Origin: Rostratula benghalensis
Lineage: Eukaryota; Chordata; Aves; Charadriiformes; Rostratulidae
Assembly (NCBI GenBank): GCA_013399305.1
Contig: VXAI01000199.1
Coordinates: forward strand, 289,536-353,535
Direction: 5' to 3'
DNA: 64,000 nucleotides
The stretch's first letter is position 1, and every line of letters starts with the position of its first letter. The position numbers and the translations under genes are program-made. The notes below the pieces were generated by a model, which had not been told where the DNA came from, searched no databases, and worked only from the letters and a program-made list of their open reading frames with translations. Of this stretch, positions 27,025 to 39,650 are shown one piece after another.

Positions 27025-29341
27025 TCTTAAGCAAGGAGAGCATTGAGGGCTGCTGGGCTGGTAGTTGCCAACAAACCCCACATAATATCAAGTACAGTCT
27101 AATGCTGAGAGGGTCCAACCATTCCAGGACTGTCATTGCTTCATCATGTCAGTAGACAGGGTACCCAAGTAATGCACCTATATTTTGAAGCTTTTCTATT
27201 TCTGTAGCACAAAAGGTAATAGTATTGGAGAAAGATAATGTGACTTCTCCTGCACTGAAAAGACAGATTTGATGCATGAAACTCTAGGTATGTTATTTTA
27301 GTACCTCTGTTAGGTATCGAATCCCAGCTGCTATGGCTTGTGGTTTAAAAATAAGTACACTAGAAAAAGAATTCATTTTTAGCACTAGAAGTAGGGCAGG
27401 CAAGCTCTAATTAAAGTTTCTGAACAGCAGTGTTTTCCCTGCTCCTCACAGCAGGTCAATGCTGTTGCTGCTATCTGAGGAAGAGAAAGCTCAGATTATG
27501 TAACTGTCATCATCCTCTTCCTTTCACAGTTGTGATTTTAATATGTTTAAATATTACCTTGAAATGCCACCTTCTTTGCTTAATTATGAAATGAATAGCA
27601 GCACCAAAACCAACACAACCACTGGTTGTTCTTTTTCATGTGGTTTCCCCCACACAGTCTATAAACACAGTCTTTCCAGATTATAACCAGTTTTCTTGTA
27701 ATATCTAATTACTTGTGCTGGATTTGTCAAGGTCCAAGGTTTATCTGCAGCAAGTGCTGTACAAACATATAAGAAAGCATGAACTGAAAGGTAATACTCA
27801 AGTAAGATGGGAAAGAGCACAGAAACACCATTTTTGCCTCTCAAGGGTGAGGTACATCCCAGCAGATATGCACCTTTGGTTTTCTGATCATGTTTCAGAC
27901 TGAACTCAAAGCAGTATGCTCTTGAAAGCACTGCTGAGTAGGTGTGGATTTTATTTGTGTTTGGAATTAGGCATGCTCTTCAGTGCTATACTAAAGCCCT
28001 GTTTCTCTTATAGTTCTCCAACTACCTCTGTGCTACAAGTCTTTACAACTAAAGTCATATGCCTTCTGGTGCCGGACACAAGGACAGAGCACAGACTGAG
28101 CAGAGCTGCATCTCCAACCCCATCATGGCTGTCCAGACCATTACAGGTGATCTCCTGTGCATTAGATACTGCAGTTTCCAGGGTCATGTTTAATGCCTGG
28201 AACTGCCCTTTGAAAGTAGAGTAGTGACATTTCTGCTTGTGAAAATCTCTGAAATAATTTCAAATTCTGTGGCTCCTTCATATTCGGCAAGAGGTGCTCT
28301 TCTCCCCTGGAAGGCATTCACCATAAAGACTTCAACTACTCATCTTTCCCTCTTCACCTTGCATTAACTTCTGCAACACCAAACTGTTTAGGAGTGCCTC
28401 TGATCAAATTCTGAGAGCTTTTTCTTTTTTTGCTTGGGCTCTCCCATCTGTTCGTACCTTGAACATAGTGGAATGTCAAAGTCAACTCATATCCTGATAA
28501 ATCTTGAGATTTTATGCAAAAAAGATTTCTTCCAATTTTCTGCAGAAAACATACTTTTCCCCAAAATGTGTGGAAAAACACATTTTAGATTTTTCAGATT
28601 TTATTCACCAAAGATTCATGCTTCAGCTGAGGCCCTCCAGTCTAGCAACCTTCTCCTTTTTTTCATGAAAATTTTCCATTAAATCTCTCCCAAGGTTATT
28701 TCATAAAGCCCTGTTTTCTTATTCTACTCATCTTTTAGTGAGACTTTTGAATACCAGCATTTCCACTCAAATCTCTTTCTTCATGGGCCACCTTAATATT
28801 ATCTGATATACGGTGCAGGTAGAAAAGCATTGAAGGAGATTTTTAAAATAAACTTTTTCAGAATAAATATTTGAAAGAATTGCTTCTACTGTTCCTCATC
28901 TATATTCTATGCTGTACTGTAATATTGTACAGTAAAAAGTTCTAAGCAGGGCTGAAATAGGCACCTGGAAATGTTGGCTCCTGGTAGCCTTGGACATGGC
29001 GTGTTTCCATTGGCAGTCTGTAAAATGTGCAGAAAAGGGCTGGGACCTCTGCTCCTCCAGGGCTGAGCTGCCTCTGACCCTTGGACAGATGGAGCTAGGG
29101 ATTCTATGGCATGAGTTAGCCTCATTTGTGGACTCAGTTGTCCCATTAGGATTACTATTTGTGTGAGAACTTGGAATGATGAAGCTCTGGTAAAGCACAC
29201 TATGTGGAGGGCTATGAACCACTGCTTCATCTGATTATAACCAACTAGCTCTTAGATGCTTGTGTTTACAGCTTGATTCCTCTAAGAGGCCAGAAGTCTG
29301 GAGGTGCTATAAACACAGACGTGTGACAGATTGTAACTATT
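27025..29341. other. non-coding DNA between LTR and CR1, no gene seen
   Basis: Several overlapping frames of 60-108 codons occur on both strands, none resembling a known family. No RNA gene or repeat was recognised. Confidence 0.65.
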
Positions 29342-31005
29342 ATAGAATCATGGAAACAAAAGGTTGGAAAGGACTTACAAGATCATCTAGTCCAACCATC
29401 CTCCTGTCACCAATACTACCGACTAAGCTACTAAATCATGTCTCTTAGCACCTTGTCTAGGTGCTTCTTGAACACCACCAGGGATGGTGACTCCACCACC
29501 TCCCTGGGCAGGCCATTCCAGTGCCTGACTACTCTTTGGGACAATAAGTTTTTCCTGACATCTAATCTAAATCTCCTCTGGTGTAACTTAGGGTCATTCC
29601 CTCGTGTCCTATCATTAGTTATCTGGGAGAAGAGGCTGACCCCCTCCTCTTCACAACCTCTCTTCAAGAAGTTATAGAGTGTGATGAGGTCTCCCCTGAT
29701 CCTCCTCTTCCTCAGACTAAACAATCCCAGCTTCCTCAGCCGTTCCTCATAAGAATTGTGTTCCAGACACCTCACCAGTATGTTGCCCTTCTCTGCACAT
29801 GTTTCAGGGCCTCAATGTCTTTCTTGTAGTGAGTGGCCCAAAACTGAACACAGTGCTCAAGCTGCAGCCTCACCAGAGCTGAGTACAGGGAGATGATCAC
29901 CTCCTTACTCCTGCTGGCTACACTATTCCTGATGCAGGCCAGGATGACATTGGCTTTCTAGGCCACCTGGGCACATTGTCTACTCATGTTCAGCCAAGCA
30001 TCGACCAACACTCCCAGGTCCTTTTCTTCACAGTCTTCTAGCCATTCTGCACCAAGCCTATAGCATTGCATGGGGTTATTGTGGCCAAAGTCCAGGACCC
30101 AGCTCTTGGCCTTGTTGAATTTCATCCCCTTCACCTCAGCTCAGTAATCCAGCCTATCCAAATCCCTCTGAAGGGCCTCCCTACCCTCAGGCAGATCGGC
30201 ACTACCTCCCAACTTGGTGTCATCTACAAACAATCTCCTCATCTAAGTTATCAATAAAGGTATTAAACAAGAAAAATCTCAGTACCAACCCTTAGGGGAC
30301 ACCACTTGTAATGGGGTGCCAGGTGAACCTAACTCCATTAACCACTATCCTCTAGCCACGGCCCTCCAGCTGGTTTCTTACCCAGAGAAGAGTATACCCA
30401 TCCAGGCTACAAGCAGACATTTTCCCCAGGAGAATACTGCGGGAGACTGTGTAAAAGGTTTTGCTGAAGTCTAGGTAGAGAACATCAACAGCCTTTCCTT
30501 CGTCCACCAGTCTGGTCATACGGTCATAGAAGGAGATCTGGTTGGACAAGTGCAACCCGCCTTTCATGAACCCATGCTGGCTGGGCCTGATTCCCTGGAT
30601 GTCATGCACATGCTGTGTGATCTCAACCAAGATAATTTGCTCCAGAACTTTCCCTGGTACCGAGGTCAGGCTGACCTGTAATTCCCCAGATCTTGCTTAC
30701 AGCCCTTCTTATAGATGGGAGTCACACGGGCAAGCCTCCAATCCTTTGGGACATCTCCAGATAAACAGAAACACTGTTAGATGGCCAAAAGCAGCTTGGC
30801 AATCACCTCCACCAGGTCCTTTAGCACCCTAGGGTGGAGCCCATCTGGTCCCATGGTCTTGTGACAGTCCAGATGGAGGAGCAGGTCTCTAATCATCTCT
30901 ACCTGAATCACAGGGGACCTCCCGGTCAGGGCATAAAGTACCCTAATGATAAATGAACTGACTATTAAAGACAGATGTAAAAAAGGCATTGAGAACCTAG
31001 GTAGG
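29342..31005 (-). mobile_element. CR1 LINE, 5'-truncated, minus strand
   Basis: The 3' end is at the left (29342), where the plus strand reads ATAGAATCATGG followed by the conserved GGAAAGGACTTACAAGATCATC block of CR1 tails. Going right, which is upstream in the element, come the C-terminal domain, palm and finger regions of the ORF2 reverse transcriptase, ending near 31005 in the segment that normally follows the endonuclease-RT linker. ORF1 and the endonuclease are absent, the usual result of incomplete target-primed reverse transcription. Target-site duplications were not resolved. Confidence 0.9.
29431..30989 (-). pseudogene. CR1 ORF2 reverse transcriptase remnant
   Basis: Three open blocks on the minus strand match the order of the CR1 ORF2 reverse transcriptase. 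30989-30777 is the region with GPDGLHPRVLKDL. 30630-30352 is the palm start, with HGFMKGG and motif A in the form YLDFSKTF. 29775-29431 is the C-terminal domain, with [14 protein letters not shown] and NDRTRGND. The catalytic motif C is FVDD (30230-30219), where the family usually has FADD, so both aspartates survive. Frameshifts and stops separate the blocks. It cannot make an active polymerase. Confidence 0.88.
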
Positions 31006-34000
31006 AAGACACACTAAACATAAATTAAAGACAGAAATCTGCAACACTCATTTATTTTTCCAGATAACATTTTTTTTGTCTGGCTGATATCATTATTTCT
31101 CATCTCTAGGAAAAATAACTTTTGCTGAATTGTCACCAATTACAGTTAACTACCAGTTAATATTTTAATCACTGCAACACTGTTCATTCTACCCAGAGAA
31201 TCTCACTCACCATTTGCTCAGACTGTTATGATGTCTTAGCACCCTGTAGACACTTTTAATTTATGGAAAGCTTTCCTCTGCCTTCAATAAAGTTGCAGTT
31301 TTTCTTTCCTCTGATCTATGTTAGTTATTATAATGCATTTTGCATTGAAAGGGTTGGGTTTTTTTTCTTGTGTGTGTGGCTTTTTTTTTCTTAATTCAAC
31401 TGAATACATAATCTTGCTATCACTCAAAAGTATCTTGAATCAAAACTTTTACCAAACTACAGTGCAACAATTATGCAAATAAGTGGACTGAAAGATTTTA
31501 GCGTTACAAAATTAGCATACTGCATTTAAGAATAAATAAAAAGTTATAATGGATTCTAAATATTTATGATAAGTTGTTTATCACAGAAAATCAACACAGC
31601 ACCAATTTTGTGTATTTCCTCTGCTAATTTTCTCTTGGCTTACAGCATGTTGTTATGACTAAGAGATTTGAGACACAATCCTCAGATGGTTTAAATTAGA
31701 GGAATCCTACTGATTTTGATGAAGTTATGTGGATTTACATCATCTGTGACTCTGCACCTCTTCTAATATATACTGTGAGAAAGTGTGACAGTGGTCAGGA
31801 CTTCATGGAGTAGGTTGTACTTATTCTTTTACTTAAATGCCTTTTTTGATTTACATTTTTTCAGGCTGCATTTGGGGATAAATTAGTGTTCCACTTTTTT
31901 TTGCACTCTAGAGGAATATAGCGAAATCTCTGCTCAGAAACTCCATTAAGTCCTAGCCCATCTCTGTGCAGGCTTGCTTTAACATGCCCCCTGACTGTTT
32001 TTCAGGCCTCCATTCAATTACACAGGGAGAAGACCCACCAAACAAAACTTCTTAATTGCAATCACACCAAGACCTTCAGTTTCTGCTTAAAGAAATCATG
32101 TCTGAGGTTTAAAAAAAAAAAAGTTAATTTACTATCATTAGCCCCCAACCTCTTGTTCTTGGATGGGACCCTTTGAACATCATTCAAACAGCTACTCAGC
32201 TGCAAGAAAGGAATAATTTCAGCATGTCTTTGGAAGGCATTTTCAGGTGATCTCATCCTGGAGGTCACTGTATGCTCTTTACTTGGCACTCCAGTCACTG
32301 ATTAGAGAAAGCAGATGAAGTTATCATGTAAGGCATGGCTGTGACGTGGACTAGAGTAGAATACAATCTGCTCCATTCATGATGAAGGCAACTAGTGTGT
32401 ACTCTAATTAACTTTAAAAACAAATTACTAGCCAAAGGAGAATAATTGTGCCACTGTGCATACACTGCATATTTCTGGATCATTTTGAATTCTCCACTTT
32501 AAGTGAAAGGATCAGAGGGAAAATCAGCGGTACACTTAGAGCTAGAAAGTGTATAGAAGCCGGGTGTCCTCCATATTTTGCTACTCTTAGGAAGTCTAAA
32601 CTGTTTCTTACAAAGAGAAGCAGCTATGACTTTTTCCTTCCCTTCATTTGGTAATCTTGCCCCAGAGGTATTAGATTAGCTATTCCACCTGTCCATAACT
32701 GAGTTTGCTCTTTTTCCCTGTGTTCCATTAGTGCCTAAACAGACTATGAAGTCAGAGCTCACTTAGAAAGCAGTGATTACTTAAAAAGTAGCCCCAAGGT
32801 GTGATACAGAAGACAACAGTCTTGGACATAGGAGCCTTGCTTGATGGGAGCATGGAGACCTGTCTTTATGCCTTGTGCTGTCATTATGCAGTAGGGAACA
32901 CAAAACTTGCTATGGAGAGTGTAGTGGGTTGGCCCCCGCTGAAACCATGGGAAGCTTTAAGTAAGGCTTTTCATCAGGCCTTTCTTAGGCAATTTTCTGG
33001 AAAATACTTGGTGATTATCATCACTCTTCTCTCTCTCTGGCTCTTGCTCTGGATATTCCAGCTCCTGGGCTCTGAATCTTGTTTCTAGTCAATTAGCTGA
33101 TTTCATAGTTTTCAGTTCAGGCTATTATTTATGAACAACCCGTCTTGGTCCTTCTTTAGACACCAGATAATCTAATTTTGAGCAGGATTCAGGCAAGAGC
33201 TCAACTTGGATCCCTAGGGATGGTGAAGTTGTCGATGTGGGAGTCTCAGGAGAGAAATGATCAATGAAGGAGCCAATTCCCCAATACAGAGGTTGGGAAG
33301 GTTGTTCCCAATGTAATTCCCCACCTCTGTTTCTTGGTAATCCTGGAGCTAACTGATGGCAAACCGCTCTGCACTGAGCACCACTTTAATACCCATTCCT
33401 CTGTTGTAGCCAGCTTATTTGTTACACACCTGTGGTCTGAATAGTAATGGAGTCTGACAACACATTATAAAACAAGGTTTTAATAAGACAGCAGGAAAGA
33501 TGAGCATCAATGTGCCCATATAATGACTCACCAAAACACCGACAGCAAACACAGGGTCAAAGGTGATGTTGTAGCTCCAGCAACCTGCCAGCAATTCAGG
33601 TCATCTGGCAGCAGCAGTTAATAATGCAAAAGCCTTTTGAATGGGGGTAAGAGTTGTGCCACCCCTTGGCTCATACTACTACCGATGATAGTGTGATTTG
33701 AGAGAATTGTACCTTACATGAAAGGTGGGCAGCATCCTGCCTACCCTGACAAAGCTGCTTATCAGGCATGGTGCCAACACATTAATTTTCAGTGAGAAGC
33801 TTCAGGGTGGGGTCTTAAATAATTAACATTTTAATTTCATTTTTATCTCTACAGTGTTTAAAATCACAGGTTTTAACTTTTCAGAGAAATGCAAAGCTGT
33901 ATTTAATTTTTCACTCTTTCTCGCTTGTGTGATTCACCTATGAGTTAGGCAGAAACATTGTTTACATAGAAATCCACAGAACTGGACTTCAGACCCAGAG

Positions 34001-35120
34001 AGATAGATTTTTGTTTGAAAATGCTGGCTATTTGTTGAGTTGTCTACCGCCTATCCCCTCCTGGGTGTTTAACAATTGCTACTTGACTAAGAATGCCTTT
34101 ATTTTTTAATATTCTTGAAAATGTAATAATAAGATACATAAAGTATCACCAAACTGCTGGAGAGGAGCAGGTGCTACACACCATTTAAAACAATTAAAGT
34201 ATCTTGGTTATTTTCAAACGATTTCATGCATATATATATACTGAGTGTACCTTTGTCTGTATAGTTAGCAGCCTGGGCTCACAGATGCCACGATATAGCT
34301 AAAGTTTCAGGCATAGGTGCAACCCACTTTTAACGCTACTCATCAAAATTTAAGACAAAAAATTTTTTATTTTCATTATTCCTCTCATTGATAAGAGATT
34401 ATCTTTTCCTTTTCTTTCTTCTTCTTTTTTTTGTGGTTTGTTTTTGGTGGGGGTTTTTTTGTGTGGTTTTTTGTTGTTGTTTTTTGTATGCTTCAGCAAA
34501 AATGGGTTAGCGCTTTCTGAGCTAGGAAAAAAATGCACTTTTCCCACAGGTCACATTTAAAAATGTAAACCTGGTATAATTGACAAGTGACAGACACTAG
34601 AAACATGGCTTAGAGAAAAGTAAGTCAGAGTTGAATTGAAGAAGACTGATGTAATTTTCCACAGAGTTGGATTATTCAGAATGGAAGTAATCATACATGC
34701 ACTCTAGGGTGTGTTTTATTTCAGTGGAAAAATTGTTGGGCATGCTGCAAAACACATTTCTGAGTGTTCTACAGCAGCTTTGGACCATGAAATAGCTGCT
34801 ATGGCTTACAAACAGCTATTTTCTTGAGAAACACATATGTCCTATTTTTCACTACCCAAAGGAGTCATATTCCAGGAATTATATGTAACATTGAGATTGC
34901 TCCCTTCATTGTTACTAAATTTAAGAATAATTAATAAAAATCCCAATACTTTTACTCAATTATATAAATAAGATTTTTGCTAAGATTTCCTCCCTGTTAT
35001 TAAGTATAGTCTCCAATATATTACTATGACACTTTTATTAATGGCTGCATTTACAAAATCTCTTTACAATTTCCTTCCTACAGTGCTGCTGATGGAAGCA
35101 TTGAATATTGGGTGAAATGG
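31006..35120. other. non-coding DNA, no gene seen; possible old LTR-like patch
   Basis: Mostly AT-rich sequence without recognisable genes. A slightly GC-richer part (about 32920-33760) may hold decayed retroelement sequence, described as a finding but not called. A T/G low-complexity tract lies at 34406-34487. Confidence 0.6.
34406..34487 (+). repeat. T/G-rich low-complexity tract
   Basis: About 80 bp of T-runs broken by single C residues, then G-containing units such as GTGG, GGTGGGGG and GTTGTTGTT. No unit is regular enough to be called a microsatellite. Confidence 0.85.
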
Positions 35121-35876
35121 TGTGGTTTCATCCAAATTTACCAAAACCAGACTGACAGATGACCCGTTCTCCTGACCCCCGACCAAAAAAAAAAAAAAAA
35201 AAAAGAGAGGAGAGGAAAAGATCAGGAGATATATGAGTTTAGAATGAATTACTTTAATGAAGTATTAATATGAAAATTAAAAAAAAAAAAAAGAGAAATA
35301 TATACAACATATACAAAACCAAATCAAGATCCTGGGTTGACAATCCTGTCACTGACAGGCACTGGGGAAGTCCCAGACTGGACTCAGCAACAGATGGAAA
35401 CTGGATTTTGTATCTGGATTTAGGAACACATGGATTGGGATCAAAGACAGATGAACAGACAGGGTCCTCTTAGGATGGTGGCCATTGAAGAAAGAGCATT
35501 GAATATTTGATCCCTCAGCTTTTATGCAAAGCATGGGGCAGATGGGATGTAATACCCCAGTTGGTCAGGTTTGGGTCACCTGTTTTGTCTACTCCTCCCT
35601 GCAGGTGTGACCCGCTCTACGCTTTTCTGTTTCCAACCCTCCAACGAGGCAAATAACAAAATTGGCTGACCTTGGTTGTTCTAGCAATAAGTATAAGCAA
35701 GAGCCTCTCTACAGACCATTATTTGGTATGAAGTGCAAACAGTGGTCTTAGCAATCTGAGAATGACCAGTTTTTTGTCAACAATATGCCATTAGTTTCAG
35801 AGAGTTAGAAGAGGCCTAGCTAAGATGTAAAATTACAGAACAGAAAGTTGGTTTTGTTTTATTTCAAACTGTGACA
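35121..35876 (-). mobile_element. second solo LTR of the same ERV family, inverted and more decayed
   Basis: Read on the minus strand this aligns along its full length with the LTR at 26270-27019. It starts TGTCACAGTTTGA at 35876, shares the middle block around the GCGTAGA...GGTCACACCTG motif, has ATTAAA (35258-35253) in the same context, and ends in GAAACCACA at 35121. Its TATA equivalent reads CATAAAA (35526-35520), so the core promoter is damaged, and U5 has grown a poly-T tract (A-run on the plus strand, about 35186-35205). Flanking pentamers (AATGG and AGCAG) do not match, so no target duplication survives. It carries no internal retroviral sequence. Opposite orientation excludes one provirus with the other LTR. 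Confidence 0.82.
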
Positions 35877-38800
35877 AGCAGGAAAACCAGTTGCTCATCT
35901 GGTGAAATCTTCACCCACAATATGCCTGCAACAGAGTGGCAAAATCAAGTCTTATTCTTTGGAAAGGATAATCAGACTAAACATCATGTCAAATGACGTG
36001 ATTGTGCATTAAGAAATGCTGTGATAGCAATTTGGACCCTATTTGGAAGAATAACAAGCTTGTTACACAGACTAACCAAAACATGGAGTGAATTTCTCTG
36101 CTCAGAGGAGACTAGAAAATAAGACTGAGAGATATGGAGCACAGGGTTATTTAGTTCTTCTTTATGTCACCATAATGTATAAAAACAAACCAAAAAACCC
36201 ACTTGACAAGAAACAAGAGGGAGATGTACAGTTCAAAGATGTTCCCCAATATGTAGGCTATGTGTTAATGTAATGTGAAAAGTAGAATGCATGCATGTAT
36301 TAAATACTGTACTCATTGATATGAGAGCACAACAAGAGTAAGGAGCAAACTGTTTTTTTGACTGAAGTTATACTGATTCTCAGCCTATTCACTTTGCTAC
36401 TAGGTTGGGAATGACTCACCACCAGCCTTGAAACCTCATGGACTTGCAGTAACAAGGCAAGAGCAGCAGGGCTACAGGTCCATGGCTCGTGTTTCCATCT
36501 GTCCCCTACCGTAGGTCAAACCTGTGGATGAACAGGATGAACAGGCTGAGTGGGTGCTTCCACTGCTAACACCATTCATCTAATTTTGAAAATTAGATGA
36601 GTCACCTTAGCTTGGAAAGAACACACTAAACTGCCATATAGTCATAACAATGTAGCTATTATGGAAATAAAACCCACCTATTCTAGAAGAAAATACTTGG
36701 ATACATATTTAGACTTGTGCAACTCTTTCCTATGGGTATTACAATTGAAAATCTGCCTGAGCAGCTGAATTCTTGTGAGGCATTTACACAGCTAAAGAGA
36801 GATACATGATTAGATTTGAGTCTCTGAGATAAACTGGAGAGTCTTCTTAAGTAAGTTTTTGCTCTCTTGTAGCTAACTCACTTCATCTGCTAATCTGGGT
36901 GTTGTAATAAATGCCTTGCAGTGTGATCTGCATTGCTGTGTGGGAGTGCGGGACAAGGTTTTGTTGTTATTGTTTTATTTCCTTTCCGGAGCTCATTGTA
37001 TTTCTTCAGCTACTCTGCAAACAAAAGCGTTTATATTTCATAAATTACAATGTTTATGCAGGATTTGTCTCTATTATTTTCATCCTGTCTATCTTCTTTC
37101 TATAAGAAAATACATGGAACAGAGGAAAGAAAACCAGGAAGAGGTCTCAAAGTTCTTGCAGAGAGTAGATAAAAACAATAGCTCAATTATTTACTTCCGT
37201 ACCCAAAATGTTGTGCCAATACAGCATGATATAACCTCTCAAACACATGTTAATAGAGCTTCACATTCACTACATGTGACACTCAAAGAAAGAGGGGCTG
37301 ACAGTCAAGTGTCATGTTCATATTTTCAGTCGTATGGTCTGATGTGTAAATTCCTTGGCAAGCTACGTTGCCTTGTCTTCCGCTCATGTCCACTGCAAAT
37401 TTATTCTGAAGGAGAAGCTGTCAAAAGCAGCGTCTTCTTAATTTCTTTTGCAGTCAAAGCAATATCCAGAAGTCAAACTAACTATCCAATCAAACAAAAA
37501 AAAAAATCCATCAAGAGTCTAAAAAATTAGAGGTATGTTACTGACAGTTTGATCAATAAGACACATTTACTGTCCTAGTGCCGACAAGTCCATGGCAGAC
37601 CTTTAGCAAAGCAGTGATGCCATGAAATGTTTGGAAGAATGCTGTGTCTTACCTACTAACAAGTGTAGAGCCTTGGAGGCTGTTGGATGGTACAGGTGTA
37701 CAGGTTTATGAAAACCTGCTGAGACCTTGTTTTGGAGCTACTGGTTGCTTCACAGTCCAGGGAAGCTAAAAATGCCTTTCAATTTCCTCTTATGAAGCCA
37801 GACACATTGGAGAAGCAAATGGACATGCCCATCTGCATGCAATATGGTGACCATCATCTCACTGTTTTCAGGGAAACAATCAAACCGCAGTAGATATTAT
37901 AGGAGCTGAAGCAGTGCAAATACTTTTTATTTGTTTGTTTAAAACTATCCTAATCTAAAAGCAGGTTAAATGGTATGCATCCAATCAGGCAGTGCCAGTG
38001 TTATGCATGAGAAAAAAGGTAACTGCCTCTGGAGAAAGCAGAGCAATATGCTCTTCAGACAGAAAACTGTAAGCACTGAACCTTAAGGTATGCACACTCA
38101 CGTTAAAGCCCAAGGTAGTATCCTAAACTGATAAAGATGTAATGTACCACTTGTGGCTGCAGTTCTGTGTACTGAAATAGGATGGTACAGGGCAAAGACA
38201 GGAGAAACCAGTAATTAGTAGATCTTGTAAGGGCTGTTCAGATAAATAAAAATGATCTTATACTGATTCAGTCACAACACTGTGAAAAATATCCCTATTG
38301 GATTATTTTTTTCTGTGGCTATCTGGGTCAAGCATGGAAAAAATTAAAAGATGGTTTCAAGTTTTTCGTTTTTCTCCATACCAAGTCCTTTCTAAAATCT
38401 AGCTGGAATCTATTCTAAATGAGTACGATGTACAGGAAGCTAATAATTCTGTTACAATGAATGAGAGCGAGACTTGTAGATTGGTTGCTACACACAGTCA
38501 AAGCTTTAGAAAGATTTAGAGCTGAAACTTCTGTCCAGCCCTTTTTATGTGTGAGATTGATACATGCAAATGCTGTTCTCAGATTCAATTTAAAGCACTC
38601 ACAGTTTTCATAAGTACTTGAATTTAATTTCAAAATTTGGTATTGTCTGTTAACATTTAAATTGCTGTGCACAAGCACTGTTTCTAAGCAGCAACTAAAT
38701 CTCACAGTTACAATTATGTTCAAGCCTTGTACGTTGTATGTACTTACATTTGACATTCACTGAATTGAATTTCTTGCTGACTGGAGACGAGTGAACTTTT

Positions 38801-39629
38801 TCTTGTAGTCAATGGTGTCATAAAGTCCCAAAGAGAGGCTTGTTGAGCTCTGATTTGTGTTCCCTATGCTAATTATGCATTCATGGCACAACGTGTATAG
38901 GCTTCAAAGGCATATGTGGTGAATATGAAATAACAATTTTATTAAATTTACTAATGCTTGCCACAAATGGCGCTTACTGATGCAAGAGAGCTAGTGGGAG
39001 TTCTGCATGCCTTGTGCTCATTATTTAATAAGCAGGTTGTACAGTACACAGACTCTGAATATTAATGAATTTCTAAATATAAAGATCACATTCTTTTGAA
39101 ATACAATGTACAATAACGTCAAGGATAAAACTGCAAAAATTCATAGAAAGGGATCGGCACTGCAGGAATTGAAACTGATACAAGCAAAGGGTGATTTGCA
39201 CTGGGTGATGGGAGTGTACCAAAGTACCAGCTGGAAACAGAAAGCTAGAGTTTGGCTGGGACAAATGAGTATTATAGGAAGTAGCATTCGGGCTGGAGGA
39301 AGGACAATGTGGGGAGCCATGGCAATGACATGGTTTAACACTGCAGATGAAACTCACATAGAGTTGAGAAGTGGTGCATGGCTGCTTCACTCCTAAATCA
39401 TATAGAGAGTGAGGTACAGTCAGTGTGAATTGCCTTGCCACATGTTACAGCATCCTGAGAACACCTAATGTATTTTTTCTTCTGTATGCGTCAGCTAAGA
39501 TGGTGCATTCAAGGTTCTCAGTGCAATGTGATGCTTCTCTCATCAAAAGCAAGTGTCTTCTCATAAAAACCAAACAAACCCCCTAAAAATCTGTCCAAAA
39601 CCCAAGAAAAAGACTACTTATCTTTCAAA
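35877..39629. other. non-coding AT-rich DNA, no gene seen
   Basis: The longest open frame (36916-37530, plus) starts at TTG and its first ATG is about 65 codons in; it has no family resemblance and ends in a lysine-rich low-complexity stretch. A perfect 12-bp-arm palindrome with a 1-nt centre (TCATCTAATTTT) sits at 36576-36600. Confidence 0.65.
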
Positions 39630-39650
39630 AGGGAGAGAGATTCCCTGATT

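Noticed and set aside
32920..32940. TGTAGTGGGTTGG as the start of an LTR
   Set aside because: Sequence after the first 16 bases diverges from the LTRs I know, and no matching end or target duplication was found.
36916..37530. 204-codon open frame on the plus strand
   Set aside because: It begins at TTG, its first ATG is about 65 codons in, it has no recognisable domain, and its end is lysine-rich low-complexity sequence. It is longer than most chance frames here but unsupported as a gene.
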